From: Tabrizicola sp.
Lineage (GTDB): Bacteria; Pseudomonadota; Alphaproteobacteria; Rhodobacterales; Rhodobacteraceae
NCBI RefSeq assembly: GCF_016792905.1
Contig: NZ_JAEULP010000058.1
Location: 1 to 64,000, forward strand
Length of the DNA stretch: 64,000 nt
Reading direction: 5' to 3'
The notes beneath the pieces are model-generated. The model was given only the letters and a program-made list of their open reading frames with translations, was not told where the DNA came from and ran no database searches. Positions 18,210 through 25,604 of this stretch are shown one piece after another; position 1 is the stretch's first letter, and every line of letters begins with the position of its first letter. The position numbers and the translations under genes are program-made.

Positions 18210-19859
18210 TCAGGGATCAAACCGCCAGACCCGCAGCGCCTGATCCTTGATCCGGCCCTGCAGATCACCCCCCCGCCACCACAGCCCGGCCATCACCACC
18301 AGAAGCACCGCCGCCCAGGGCCAGATCTCGCGATAGAGCGCCCAGAGCGGATCGACGGAAAGGCGCACCGCAGACAGCCAGGCCAGCACGATCGCCTTGC
18401 CACTGGACCAGAGGTTCGGAAGCAACGGAAGGCCAAGCCGCTCCAGCATCGGCAGCAGAACGAGCAGCACGGCGAAGGCGATCAGCGCCCGGTTCGCCCG
18501 AATGCGCTTGCCGATCAGCGCACGCGCGCGGCGATCCGCATCGGCCTCTGCCTCCATCGGCGCCGGGCCGCAGCTGTCGTGGCTTGCAGGCCCATCGCAG
18601 ACGCTTGGCTTCACGGGCAAGAGCAGCGGCGCATAGCCATCCGCCCCCGTCCTGATCTTCGTCAGGACCGAACGGTGCAGCACCGGCGCCCCCCGGCCGT
18701 TCCCAGGCAGATCGGGCTTCGGCCGCGGCGCATAGCGGTAGCTTGCCGCCAGCCCCGCCCGGGAATCATGGATCAGCGCCCGGGGATAAAGCCGCCCGGC
18801 AAAGCCCTCCCGCGCGCCCTCGGCAAAGCGCAGCCCCTCGGCTTCTGCCGCATCCAGGATCCACAAAAGCGGGTCCATCGCCACCGCGTCGTCGGGATAG
18901 CCGCCGCCAACGTCAGAGTGCATTCCGGCAAACCAGGTCTCGCGCACCAGTGTCGGGGCCTCGGGCCTGCCCGCATCGGTCTGGTCGAACTGCAAGGGAT
19001 GAAAGGTCTTGCGTTCATCGTCCAGCGCGAGGACATGGTCGGCCCGGGTGACGATCTTCGCGCAGACCCGGTTGCGGAAGATGATCGGCCAGATCAGCCA
19101 GCTCCAGGCCTCGCGCAAACCGACAAAGGGGAAGCCATAAGCCTCGACCGTGTCGAAGAGACCCATGTAGCGGATGCCGACCTCGCCGCCCGCCTCCTCC
19201 TCCGGTCCACTGGCGCCCAGCGCCGGGCGCCGCTCCACCGGACGGGCGGCCAGCACCTCGGCATGGGTCGGCTGGCCGAAGAGCCGCCGCTTCGCGCTGA
19301 TCGCCCGGTCGCGCAACCAGCGCAACGCCCCGATCCAGGGCGCCATCTTCAGCCTGCCATCCTGCACCAGCGGAGCGGTCTTCGCGCGATAGGCCTCCCA
19401 GGCCCGCATCGCGTTGCGCTTCATCTCGGCATCGGTGACGGGGCGCTCGCCGATCATCAGCGGCATCAGCCCCTGCCAGCGGATCATCCCGGCCAGCGTC
19501 CTGACCGTGAAGGCCCCGCGCGAGAAGCCGAAGAGATAGACCTCGTCCCCCGGCTGCCAGTTCCAGCACAGGAAGCGGTACAGCTTGCGCACGTTTGACG
19601 GCACCCCGATCCCGGTCGCCCCGTCGATCAGCCGCAGCACCCGGTTCGAGGATGTCCCCACGCCCGGAATATAGCGGGCGAGCTGCAACTCGACCGGCGT
19701 CCTGCCGGACTTCTCGGTCTTGTCGAGCGCGGAGTACAACCGCCAGACGTTCGATTCCTGCATGGCGAAGCTGTTGCCGGTGCCATCGGCAAAGATCACG
19801 ATCTTCCTGCCGCGCGAGGCGGGCGTGACCGGGACGGGGTCGGCAGGAGCGTCGGGCAT
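18210..19859 (-). CDS. DUF2235-domain alpha/beta-hydrolase with C-terminal membrane segments
   Basis: A 549-residue protein of the DUF2235 family, which includes Tle1-type phospholipase effectors and many uncharacterised hydrolases. The likely catalytic serine is in GFSRGAF (residues 111-117), preceded by FADGTGNSF near residue 25; an aspartate in MGLFDTVEAYG and the histidine in WFAGMHSDVGGGYPDDA complete a plausible triad. Two hydrophobic segments lie near the C-terminus (about 430-455 and 500-525), so it is probably membrane-attached. No VgrG, PAAR or immunity-like gene is nearby, so a secretion-system role is not supported. A GGAGG site precedes the ATG. Confidence 0.8.
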   Translation of the reverse strand: MPDAPADPVPVTPASRGRKIVIFADGTGNSFAMQESNVWRLYSALDKTEKSGRTPVELQLARYIPGVGTSSNRVLRLIDGATGIGVPSNVRKLYRFLCWNWQPGDEVYLFGFSRGAFTVRTLAGMIRWQGLMPLMIGERPVTDAEMKRNAMRAWEAYRAKTAPLVQDGRLKMAPWIGALRWLRDRAISAKRRLFGQPTHAEVLAARPVERRPALGASGPEEEAGGEVGIRYMGLFDTVEAYGFPFVGLREAWSWLIWPIIFRNRVCAKIVTRADHVLALDDERKTFHPLQFDQTDAGRPEAPTLVRETWFAGMHSDVGGGYPDDAVAMDPLLWILDAAEAEGLRFAEGAREGFAGRLYPRALIHDSRAGLAASYRYAPRPKPDLPGNGRGAPVLHRSVLTKIRTGADGYAPLLLPVKPSVCDGPASHDSCGPAPMEAEADADRRARALIGKRIRANRALIAFAVLLVLLPMLERLGLPLLPNLWSSGKAIVLAWLSAVRLSVDPLWALYREIWPWAAVLLVVMAGLWWRGGDLQGRIKDQALRVWRFDP

Positions 19860-19994
19860 GAAATTCCTCCAACCGGGAGTTCTGCGATCTGAAATGGCCT
19901 GGCGCTGCGGCGCCGCATAATGCTGCCAGCATCGCACAAAGCCGCCCAGTCGCAAAGCGCGGTGGCGTTATTTCATCGTCAATGCGGGGGAAGA

Positions 19995-20071
19995 TGGTAC
20001 CGCCTCCCCGGCTCGAACGGGGGACCCCCAGATCCACAATCTGGTGCTCTAACCAACTGAGCTAAGGCGGC
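19995..20071 (-). tRNA. tRNA-His (anticodon GTG)
   Basis: A 77-nt cloverleaf can be drawn completely: acceptor GCCGCCT/AGGCGGT, D stem GCTC/GAGC, anticodon stem CCAGA/TCTGG around loop TTGTGGA (anticodon GTG), T stem CCCCG/CGGGG around TTCGAGC, discriminator A and encoded CCA. The base before position 1 is T rather than the usual G-1, and position 73 is A rather than C. That combination is the known alphaproteobacterial form of tRNA-His, recognised by a distinct HisRS. Bases 1 and 72 form a G-U pair. Confidence 0.95.
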
Positions 20072-20074
20072 ACT

Positions 20075-20096
20075 CGCGGGGCGATTTAGCCCCGCG
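20075..20096. promoter_or_regulatory. GC hairpin just upstream of tRNA-His
   Basis: CGCGGGG and CCCCGCG flank an 8-nt CGATTTAG loop four bases upstream of the mature 5' end of tRNA-His. It may form in the precursor leader. No function is established. Confidence 0.35.
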
Positions 20097-20206
20097 CCCC
20101 CCGGAATGCAAGCGTCTTCCCCCGGGGCGGCACGGGCCCGGCACGGTTTTTTCTTGCGCGCCGTCCCGCCGCCCGCTACCCGGACCTGCAAAGCCGGAGC
20201 ATCATC

Positions 20207-20425
20207 ATGGGCATCAACAACCCCAGCGACATCGCCGCCAACATCCAGATCGGCCCGACCGATGCCGGAATGGTCCGCATCTATGTCGAGGCCGAGGGCG
20301 GGATCGAACTGCCGCTCGACTTCGACCCGGAAGAGGCCGAGGAGATCGCCGAGGAACTGCGCGCCGCGGCCGAAGCCGCCCGCGCAATGGCCGACAAGCC
20401 CGCCCCGAAGCCGAAGAAGCGGTAG
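20207..20425 (+). CDS. Small DUF6324-type protein
   Basis: A 72-residue soluble protein starting GINNPSDIAANIQIGPTDAGMVRIYVEA and continuing with an acidic helix (DPEEAEEIAEELRAAAEAARA) and a Pro/Lys tail. The composition and opening fit a short family common in Rhodobacterales that I recall as DUF6324; no function is known. No membrane segment or metal site is visible. It lies between tRNA-His and ppx, and a strong hairpin (20445-20488) follows its stop, suggesting its own transcript end. Confidence 0.7.
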   Translation: MGINNPSDIAANIQIGPTDAGMVRIYVEAEGGIELPLDFDPEEAEEIAEELRAAAEAARAMADKPAPKPKKR

Positions 20426-20444
20426 GGCCGCCCAAAGGGTGACA

Positions 20445-20488
20445 CAAATCCTTTCGAAGGGATCTGCAAATTCCTTCGAAAGGATTTG
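20445..20488. terminator. TTCGAA-type 16-bp perfect hairpin after the DUF6324-type gene
   Basis: Two 16-nt arms, exact reverse complements, lie at 20445-20460 and 20473-20488 with a 12-nt loop. The arms contain CCTTTCGAAGG-like palindromic cores. It belongs to the TTCGAA hairpin group also found at 29926, 44398 and 57522/58296. No T tract follows. Confidence 0.6.
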
Positions 20489-20561
20489 GCCCGCCAGAGC
20501 CGGTTGACCGCACCCCCGCGCCCCGTCACCATACCGCCGCACGACCCCGGAGGATTCTTCC

Positions 20562-22136
20562 ATGGCCGCAGACGGACCCGCCCCGCTTTCGGATGACGAC
20601 GACGACGCGGGCGACTGGGGGCCATTCGGCAAGCCGCTGTTCGATGACCCCTCCGCCCGTGCCCTGTCGCGCGTGGGCGTGGTCGATGTCGGCTCGAACT
20701 CGGTCCGGATGGTGGTCTTCGACGGCGCCGCCCGCAGCCCGGCCTATTTCTACAACGAAAAGATCATGTGCGGCCTCGGCAAGGGGCTGGCCCAGACCGG
20801 ACGGCTGAACCCCGAGGGCAAGGCGCGGGCATTGTCCGCGCTGAAACGGTTCTCGCTTCTCGCCAAGGGCATGAACATCAGCCCCTTCACCGTCGTCGCC
20901 ACCGCCGCCACCCGCGAGGCCGAGGACGGCGCCGAATTCCAGGCCCAGGTCCTGCGCGAGACCGGCCTCAAGCTCCACGTCATCGACGGCCCCGAGGAGG
21001 CGCGGCTGTCGGCGCAGGGCGTGCTGCTCGGCTGGCCCGAGGCCAAGGGCATCGTCTGCGACATCGGCGGCAACTCGATGGAACTGGCCCGCATCGGCGA
21101 GGGCCACGTCGGCAAGCGCGTCTCCACGCCACTTGGCCCGTTCCGGTTGCAGCAGGTTTCCTCCGATCCGAAGAAGCGCAAGGCCCATATCGCCGCGACC
21201 CTTGAAACCGCCGCCAAGGAACTCCGGCCCGACAATGACCGCATTTACCTGGTCGGCGGCAGCTGGCGCGTCATCGCGCGTCTTGACATGGAACGGCGCA
21301 ATTACCCGCTGACCGTCCTGCACGAATACCGCATGACCCCGCAGGGCCTTCTGGACACGCTCGACTGGCTTGGCACCGCCGACCTTGCCGCGCTCCGCGG
21401 CCGCACCGGCACCAGCGCGGAACGGATGGAGCTCGTCCCCCTCGCCTGCGAGGTCCTGCGCGAGATCATCCGGATCCTGAAACCGTCCGAGATCGACGTT
21501 TCCGCCTACGGCATCCGCGAAGGACTGCTTTACGAACAGATGCCCGACCGCCTGCGCGCCCGCGATCCGCTGATCGAGGCCGCACGGATGACCGAACTGA
21601 CCCAGGCCCGCATCCCCGGTTTCGGCAAGAAGCTCTTCACCTTCCTCGAACCGCTGTTCAAGGGCGCCTCGCCCGACCGCCTGCGCCTGATCAAGGCCGC
21701 CTGCCTTCTGCACGACACCACCTGGCGCGCGCACCCCGACTACCGGGCCGAAGCCTGCTTCGACAACGCCACCCGGGCGAACCTCGGCGGGCTCGATCAT
21801 CCCGGCCGCGTCTTCCTTGGCCTGGCGCTCCTGCACCGCTACAAGAACAGCCGCGCCGGCAGCCGGATGGAGCCGCTGTTCCGCCTGCTCTCCGAAACCG
21901 ACATCCAGGAGGCCGAGGCGCTTGGCAAGGCGATGCGCTTCGGGGCGATGTTCTCGATCGGCGATCCGTCGCAGGCGGGCACCCTGCGCTGGAACCCGAA
22001 GAAACGGCAGTTGAGCCTCGCCCTGACGGAAGAGGGGCTGGGACTGTTCGGCGAAGTGGCGCAGGCCCGCTTCGTCGCCTTGGCGCAGGCCCTGAAGGCG
22101 CAGTCAAACGTCGTGCTGACGGAGCCTTCCGCATGA
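20562..22136 (+). CDS. ppx: Ppx/GppA-family phosphatase (exopolyphosphatase)
   Basis: This 524-residue enzyme hydrolyses polyphosphate or pppGpp. The ASKHA fold is visible: VVDVGSNSVRMVVFDG near residue 45, VVATAATREAEDGAEF, and KGIVCDIGGNSMELARIGEG near residue 165, with YLVGGSWRVIARLDM later. The C-terminal region contains an HD-like segment (RLIKAACLLHDTTWRAHPDYRAEACFDN), usual in the alphaproteobacterial form. The N-terminus carries an acidic run of aspartates. Its stop overlaps the next ATG, so it heads a plus-strand operon. With ppk at 13564 it can balance polyphosphate levels. Confidence 0.9.
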   Translation: MAADGPAPLSDDDDDAGDWGPFGKPLFDDPSARALSRVGVVDVGSNSVRMVVFDGAARSPAYFYNEKIMCGLGKGLAQTGRLNPEGKARALSALKRFSLLAKGMNISPFTVVATAATREAEDGAEFQAQVLRETGLKLHVIDGPEEARLSAQGVLLGWPEAKGIVCDIGGNSMELARIGEGHVGKRVSTPLGPFRLQQVSSDPKKRKAHIAATLETAAKELRPDNDRIYLVGGSWRVIARLDMERRNYPLTVLHEYRMTPQGLLDTLDWLGTADLAALRGRTGTSAERMELVPLACEVLREIIRILKPSEIDVSAYGIREGLLYEQMPDRLRARDPLIEAARMTELTQARIPGFGKKLFTFLEPLFKGASPDRLRLIKAACLLHDTTWRAHPDYRAEACFDNATRANLGGLDHPGRVFLGLALLHRYKNSRAGSRMEPLFRLLSETDIQEAEALGKAMRFGAMFSIGDPSQAGTLRWNPKKRQLSLALTEEGLGLFGEVAQARFVALAQALKAQSNVVLTEPSA

Positions 22137-22747
22137 TGCTGGCCCTGGACCATCTCGCCGTCTCTGCCGGAACCCTGGAAGCGGGGGCCGAATGGGTGGA
22201 ACGCGCGCTTGGCGTGCCGCTTGCGGGCGGCGGCAAGCATGCGCACATGGGCACCCACAACCGGCTCCTGTCCCTTGGCGATCTCTATCTCGAAGTCATC
22301 GCCACCGACCCCAAGGCACCGAAGCCCGCCTGGCCACGCTGGTTCGACCTCGACAACTTCCGCGGCCCGCCCCGCCTGACCAACTGGATCTGCCGGACCG
22401 ACGATCTCGACGCCGCGCTTGCCGCCGCGCCTGCGGGCACCGGCACCGCGACCGACCTGCAACGCGGCGACTACCGCTGGCGCTTTGCCGTTCCCGCGAC
22501 CGGCAAGCTTCCGTTCGACGACCGCTTCCCCGCGCTCATCCAGTGGCAGGGCGACCTCCACCCTGCCAAGGCGCTCCGCGACCACGGCATCCGCCTGACG
22601 GGCCTTGAAATCACCCATCCGCAGGCTCCCGCCCTGCGCGCCGCGCTGCGGGGCCTTACCGACCCCCGCGTCACCGTCGAGCTTGGTCCCTACCACGCCC
22701 TCCGCGCGACCTTCTCCACCCCCCACGGCCCGCGCGTCCTGACATGA
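22133..22747 (+). CDS. VOC-family (glyoxalase-like domain) protein
   Basis: A 204-residue protein with the glyoxalase-like (VOC) fold: LALDHLAVSAGTLEAGAEWVERALGVPLAGGGKHAHMGTHNRLLSLGDLYLEVIATDP at the N-terminus, with the metal-ligand-like His in LDHLAV and Glu in YLEVIA. The second module is shorter (GIRLTGLEITHPQ). Substrate is unknown; this subtype is usually left unassigned. It overlaps ppx by four bases (ATGA) and the following acetyltransferase gene in the same way, so the three are translated from one message. Confidence 0.78.
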   Translation: MMLALDHLAVSAGTLEAGAEWVERALGVPLAGGGKHAHMGTHNRLLSLGDLYLEVIATDPKAPKPAWPRWFDLDNFRGPPRLTNWICRTDDLDAALAAAPAGTGTATDLQRGDYRWRFAVPATGKLPFDDRFPALIQWQGDLHPAKALRDHGIRLTGLEITHPQAPALRAALRGLTDPRVTVELGPYHALRATFSTPHGPRVLT

Positions 22748-23229
22748 TCCGTCCCGCCCGGGCCGCCGACGCCCCTGCGCTGGCCGCCCTCCTGAACCAC
22801 TGGATCCTCCACACCGCCGTCACCTTCAACCCGGTCCCGAAGACCGACGGCGACATCCTCGACATGATCGCCGCCAAGGCCGCCGCCGGTCACGCCTTCC
22901 TTGTCGCCGAGGAAGCAGACGTTCTGATCGGCCAGGCCAGCTACGGCCAGTTCCGCGGCGGCGAGGGCTACCGCAGCTGCATGGAGCATTCCATCTCGCT
23001 GCTCCCCGGCACCCCCCGCAAGGGCCTCGGCCGCAGCCTCCTCACCGCAATCGAGGATCACGCCCGCGCGGGCGGCGCCCACCAGATGATCGCGGGCATC
23101 TCGGGCGAGAACGCCGACGGCCAGGCCTTCCACGCCCGCATGGGCTATCGTCCCCTCGCCATCATCCCCGAGGCCGGTCACAAGTTCGGTCGCTATATGG
23201 ACCTTGTGCTGATGCAGAAATTCCTCTGA
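22744..23229 (+). CDS. GNAT N-acetyltransferase, phosphinothricin/methionine-sulfoximine type
   Basis: A 161-residue GNAT enzyme that should transfer acetyl from acetyl-CoA to an amine. It opens IRPARAADAPALAALLNHWILHTAVTFNP and has the HSISLLPGTPRKGLGRSLLTAIEDHARAGGAHQMIAGISGENADGQAFHARMGYRPLAIIPEAGHKFGRYMDLVLMQ core, with the acetyl-CoA-binding PRKGLGRSLL turn. That layout matches the Pat/MddA (YncA) subgroup acting on methionine derivatives or phosphinothricin. It overlaps the VOC gene by four bases (ATGA). Confidence 0.82.
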   Translation: MIRPARAADAPALAALLNHWILHTAVTFNPVPKTDGDILDMIAAKAAAGHAFLVAEEADVLIGQASYGQFRGGEGYRSCMEHSISLLPGTPRKGLGRSLLTAIEDHARAGGAHQMIAGISGENADGQAFHARMGYRPLAIIPEAGHKFGRYMDLVLMQKFL

Positions 23230-23260
23230 CAAGCCATCCGGGCCGGGCTATGGTCGCCCC

Positions 23261-23974
23261 ATGTCGATCTGGACCCGCATCACCGAAGCCCTCGCCGCCC
23301 TAGCCAAGGGCGAGCCGCTGTCCGTCGTCTTCGACAAGCTGCGCGCCGATCCCGTCCCGGAGCAATCCATCGGCTTCACCATCGCCGTCCTTGCGCTCGG
23401 CGCCAAGATGGCCAAGGCCGATGGCTCCGTCACCCGCGACGAAGTCACCGCCTTCCGCCGCATCTTCACCTTCCCCGAAGGCGAAGAGGATCACGCCGCC
23501 CGCGTCTACAACCTCGCCCGGCAGGACGTCGCGGGCTTCGACACCTATGCCCGCAAGATCGCGCGTCTCTTCAATCCCGACGGCCACCGGATCTGCGCCG
23601 ACGACCACCATGTCCTGGTCGACATCCTGGAAACCCTGTTCCAGATCGCCATCGCCGACGGCACCTATCACCCCGGCGAGGATGCCTTCCTGAAACATGT
23701 CGCCGACGAATTCGGCCTCGACGAACGCTGCTTCAACATCGTCCGCTCGCGCCTTGTCGAAGGCGCCCCCCGCGATCCCTATGACGTCCTCGGCCTGCCG
23801 CACAACGCCTCGAAGGACGCCGCCCGCAAAGCCTGGCGCGACCTCGTCCGCGACACCCACCCCGACGTGCTGCAATCCCGCGGCGTCCCGCCCGAGGCGA
23901 TGAAGCTGGCCGAACGGCGCTTGCAGATGATCAACGAAGCCTGGCGCGCCATCTCGGCGAGAGAGGCCGCATGA
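23261..23974 (+). CDS. DjlA-like co-chaperone (TerB-type plus DnaJ domain)
   Basis: A 237-residue protein with a TerB-like helical N-terminus (residues about 35-165: FTIAVLALGAKMAKADGSVTRDEVTAFRRIF, then a second TerB-type half, LFQIAIADGTYHPGEDAFLKHVADEFGLD) and a C-terminal J domain (DPYDVLGLPHNASKDAARKAWRDLVRDTHPDVL), with the HPD motif that stimulates DnaK. It lacks the N-terminal transmembrane anchor of E. coli DjlA, so it may be soluble. It continues the ppx-VOC-GNAT run and overlaps the next gene by four bases. Confidence 0.87.
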   Translation: MSIWTRITEALAALAKGEPLSVVFDKLRADPVPEQSIGFTIAVLALGAKMAKADGSVTRDEVTAFRRIFTFPEGEEDHAARVYNLARQDVAGFDTYARKIARLFNPDGHRICADDHHVLVDILETLFQIAIADGTYHPGEDAFLKHVADEFGLDERCFNIVRSRLVEGAPRDPYDVLGLPHNASKDAARKAWRDLVRDTHPDVLQSRGVPPEAMKLAERRLQMINEAWRAISAREAA

Positions 23975-25023
23975 CCGCCCGCCCCCTGCGCCTGGCCACC
24001 TACAACGTCGAATGGTTCAACGCGCTTTTCGACGACAACGGCCGGATGCTCGACGACCGCGAACTCTCGACCCGCTACAAGATCACCCGCGGCGAACAGC
24101 TTGCCGCCCTTGCCATCGTCTTCACCGCGATGGATGCCGACGGCATCACCATCATCGAGGCCCCCGATACCAACCACCGCCGCTCGACCGTGAAGGCGCT
24201 GGAAACCTTCGCCCGCGCGGCAGGCCTCCGTGCCCGCAAGGCCCTGATCGGCTATCCGTCGGAAACCGAACAGGAAATCGCCTTCCTCTACGACCCGGAC
24301 CGGCTGACCGCCCGCCACGACCCCGTCGGCGCCCCCGCGAACAGCCACGGCTCGCACGACGCGCCCCGCTTCGACACCACCTTCCGCTACGACCTCGACG
24401 CCGACAACATCTCCGAGACCATCCGCTTTTCCAAACCCCCGCTGGAACTTGCCGTGACCACCGACGGCGGCACGAAACTCCGCCTCATTGGCGTCCATGC
24501 CAAGTCAAAGAACCCCTACGGCGCCATCGGCCGCGAGGCGCAGATCCGGCTTTCCATCGAGAACCGCCGCAAGCAGCTCGCCCAATGCCTCTGGCTCCGG
24601 CAGCGGGTGGAAGGTCACCTCGCCGCCCATGACAGCCTTCTCGTCATGGGCGATTTCAACGACGGCCCCGGCATCGACGAATTCGAGAAGCTCTTCGGCC
24701 ATTCCGGGATCGAGATCGTGCTTGGCACCGGCACCGACCCCGCGCAAAAGCTCACCGACCCTCATGCCAGCATGGCGTTGCAAAGCAAGGTTTCCGCCTG
24801 CCCCACCTCGGCCCGCTTCTACCTTGCCCCGCAGAAACGCTATTTCGAGGCACTGCTGGATTTCGTGATGGTCTCGCCCGACCTTGCCGCGAAAGGCCCG
24901 GACTGGCGCATCTGGCATCCGTTCAACGAACCGCATGTCACCGCAATCCCCGAACTGCGCGAGGCGCTTCTGCAGGCCTCCGACCATTTCCCCGTCAGCA
25001 TCGACATTCCAGATGTGATTTGA
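23971..25023 (+). CDS. Endonuclease/exonuclease/phosphatase-family protein
   Basis: A 350-residue metal-dependent phosphoesterase. EEP signatures include LRLATYNVEWFNALFDDNGRM at the N-terminus, the glutamate in GITIIEAPDTNH, VHAKSKNPYG near residue 175, LLVMGDFNDGPG near residue 227, and the terminal ASDHFPVSIDI with the catalytic His. The substrate could be DNA, phospholipid or a sugar phosphate; nothing local decides. There is no signal peptide, so it is probably cytoplasmic. Its ATG overlaps the djlA-like stop (ATGA). Confidence 0.85.
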   Translation: MTARPLRLATYNVEWFNALFDDNGRMLDDRELSTRYKITRGEQLAALAIVFTAMDADGITIIEAPDTNHRRSTVKALETFARAAGLRARKALIGYPSETEQEIAFLYDPDRLTARHDPVGAPANSHGSHDAPRFDTTFRYDLDADNISETIRFSKPPLELAVTTDGGTKLRLIGVHAKSKNPYGAIGREAQIRLSIENRRKQLAQCLWLRQRVEGHLAAHDSLLVMGDFNDGPGIDEFEKLFGHSGIEIVLGTGTDPAQKLTDPHASMALQSKVSACPTSARFYLAPQKRYFEALLDFVMVSPDLAAKGPDWRIWHPFNEPHVTAIPELREALLQASDHFPVSIDIPDVI

Positions 25024-25054
25024 AATCGCGATCCCCCGTCCCCATATTCGCGGA

Positions 25055-25432
25055 ATGAGACTGCTTCTCGCCCTCTGCCTCGTCTCTGCCCCGGCCTTTG
25101 CCGAGGACGCTCCCACCGTTCCACCCGCCGAAGACGAAGGTTTCAGCCTGATGGAAGAGGGCATGAAGCTCGTCATGCGCGGCATGATGTCCGAGATGCA
25201 GCCCGCGCTGGACGAAATGGGCAAGGCTCTGGACGAGATGGAGCCGCATCTCAAGGAACTCGGGCCGAAACTCCAGCAACTCATCGCGCTGATCGACGAC
25301 ATCCAGAACTACGATGCCCCGGTCATGCTGCCGAACGGCGACATCCTGATCCGCCGCACCGCGCCCCTCGTGCCGAAGATGACCCCGCAGTCTGAGCCGC
25401 AACCGGGGCCCAACGGCGAGATCGAACTGTAG
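25055..25432 (+). CDS. Small exported protein of unknown function, helical and Met/Glu-rich
   Basis: A 125-residue protein with a clear signal peptide (RLLLALCLVSAPAFA) followed by a helical, Met/Glu/Leu-rich region (EEGMKLVMRGMMSEMQPALDEMGKALDEMEPHLKELGPKLQQLIALIDD) and a proline-rich tail. Proteins of this form are common in Rhodobacteraceae and are sometimes labelled AAA+ family ATPase, but there is no P-loop here, so that label should be ignored. It lies downstream of the EEP nuclease in the same direction. Confidence 0.7.
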   Translation: MRLLLALCLVSAPAFAEDAPTVPPAEDEGFSLMEEGMKLVMRGMMSEMQPALDEMGKALDEMEPHLKELGPKLQQLIALIDDIQNYDAPVMLPNGDILIRRTAPLVPKMTPQSEPQPGPNGEIEL

Positions 25433-25468
25433 CTTCCCGCTTCGTTCGACTTCGTCTCCTCGTCGGAG

Positions 25469-25491
25469 GTAGGGTGGGCAATCTGCCCACC
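25469..25491. repeat. GTAGGGTGGGC/GCCCACC palindrome
   Basis: A GGTGGGC/GCCCACC-type palindrome with a short AATCT loop lies about 40 nt after the stop at 25432. It is preceded by a pyrimidine-rich arm resembling the long hairpin at 38775. It belongs to the same GTGGG family as 2650 and 47520. Confidence 0.55.
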
Positions 25492-25604
25492 GCACCGCTC
25501 GCCAGGGGTGACAAAGTCATCGACGAGCCTCCACCGCAGAAATGCCGCACCACGAAACCGGACAGTTCCCGGCTATGATCGCCCCGATTTCAGGAGCGAA
25601 TCAT

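Noticed and set aside
18210..19859. Type VI secretion effector role for the DUF2235 protein
   Set aside because: No VgrG, PAAR, adaptor or immunity candidate is adjacent, and the C-terminal membrane segments do not fit a typical delivered effector.
25055..25432. AAA+ ATPase label for the 125-residue exported protein
   Set aside because: There is no Walker A or B motif and the protein is exported; the label is a known database artefact.
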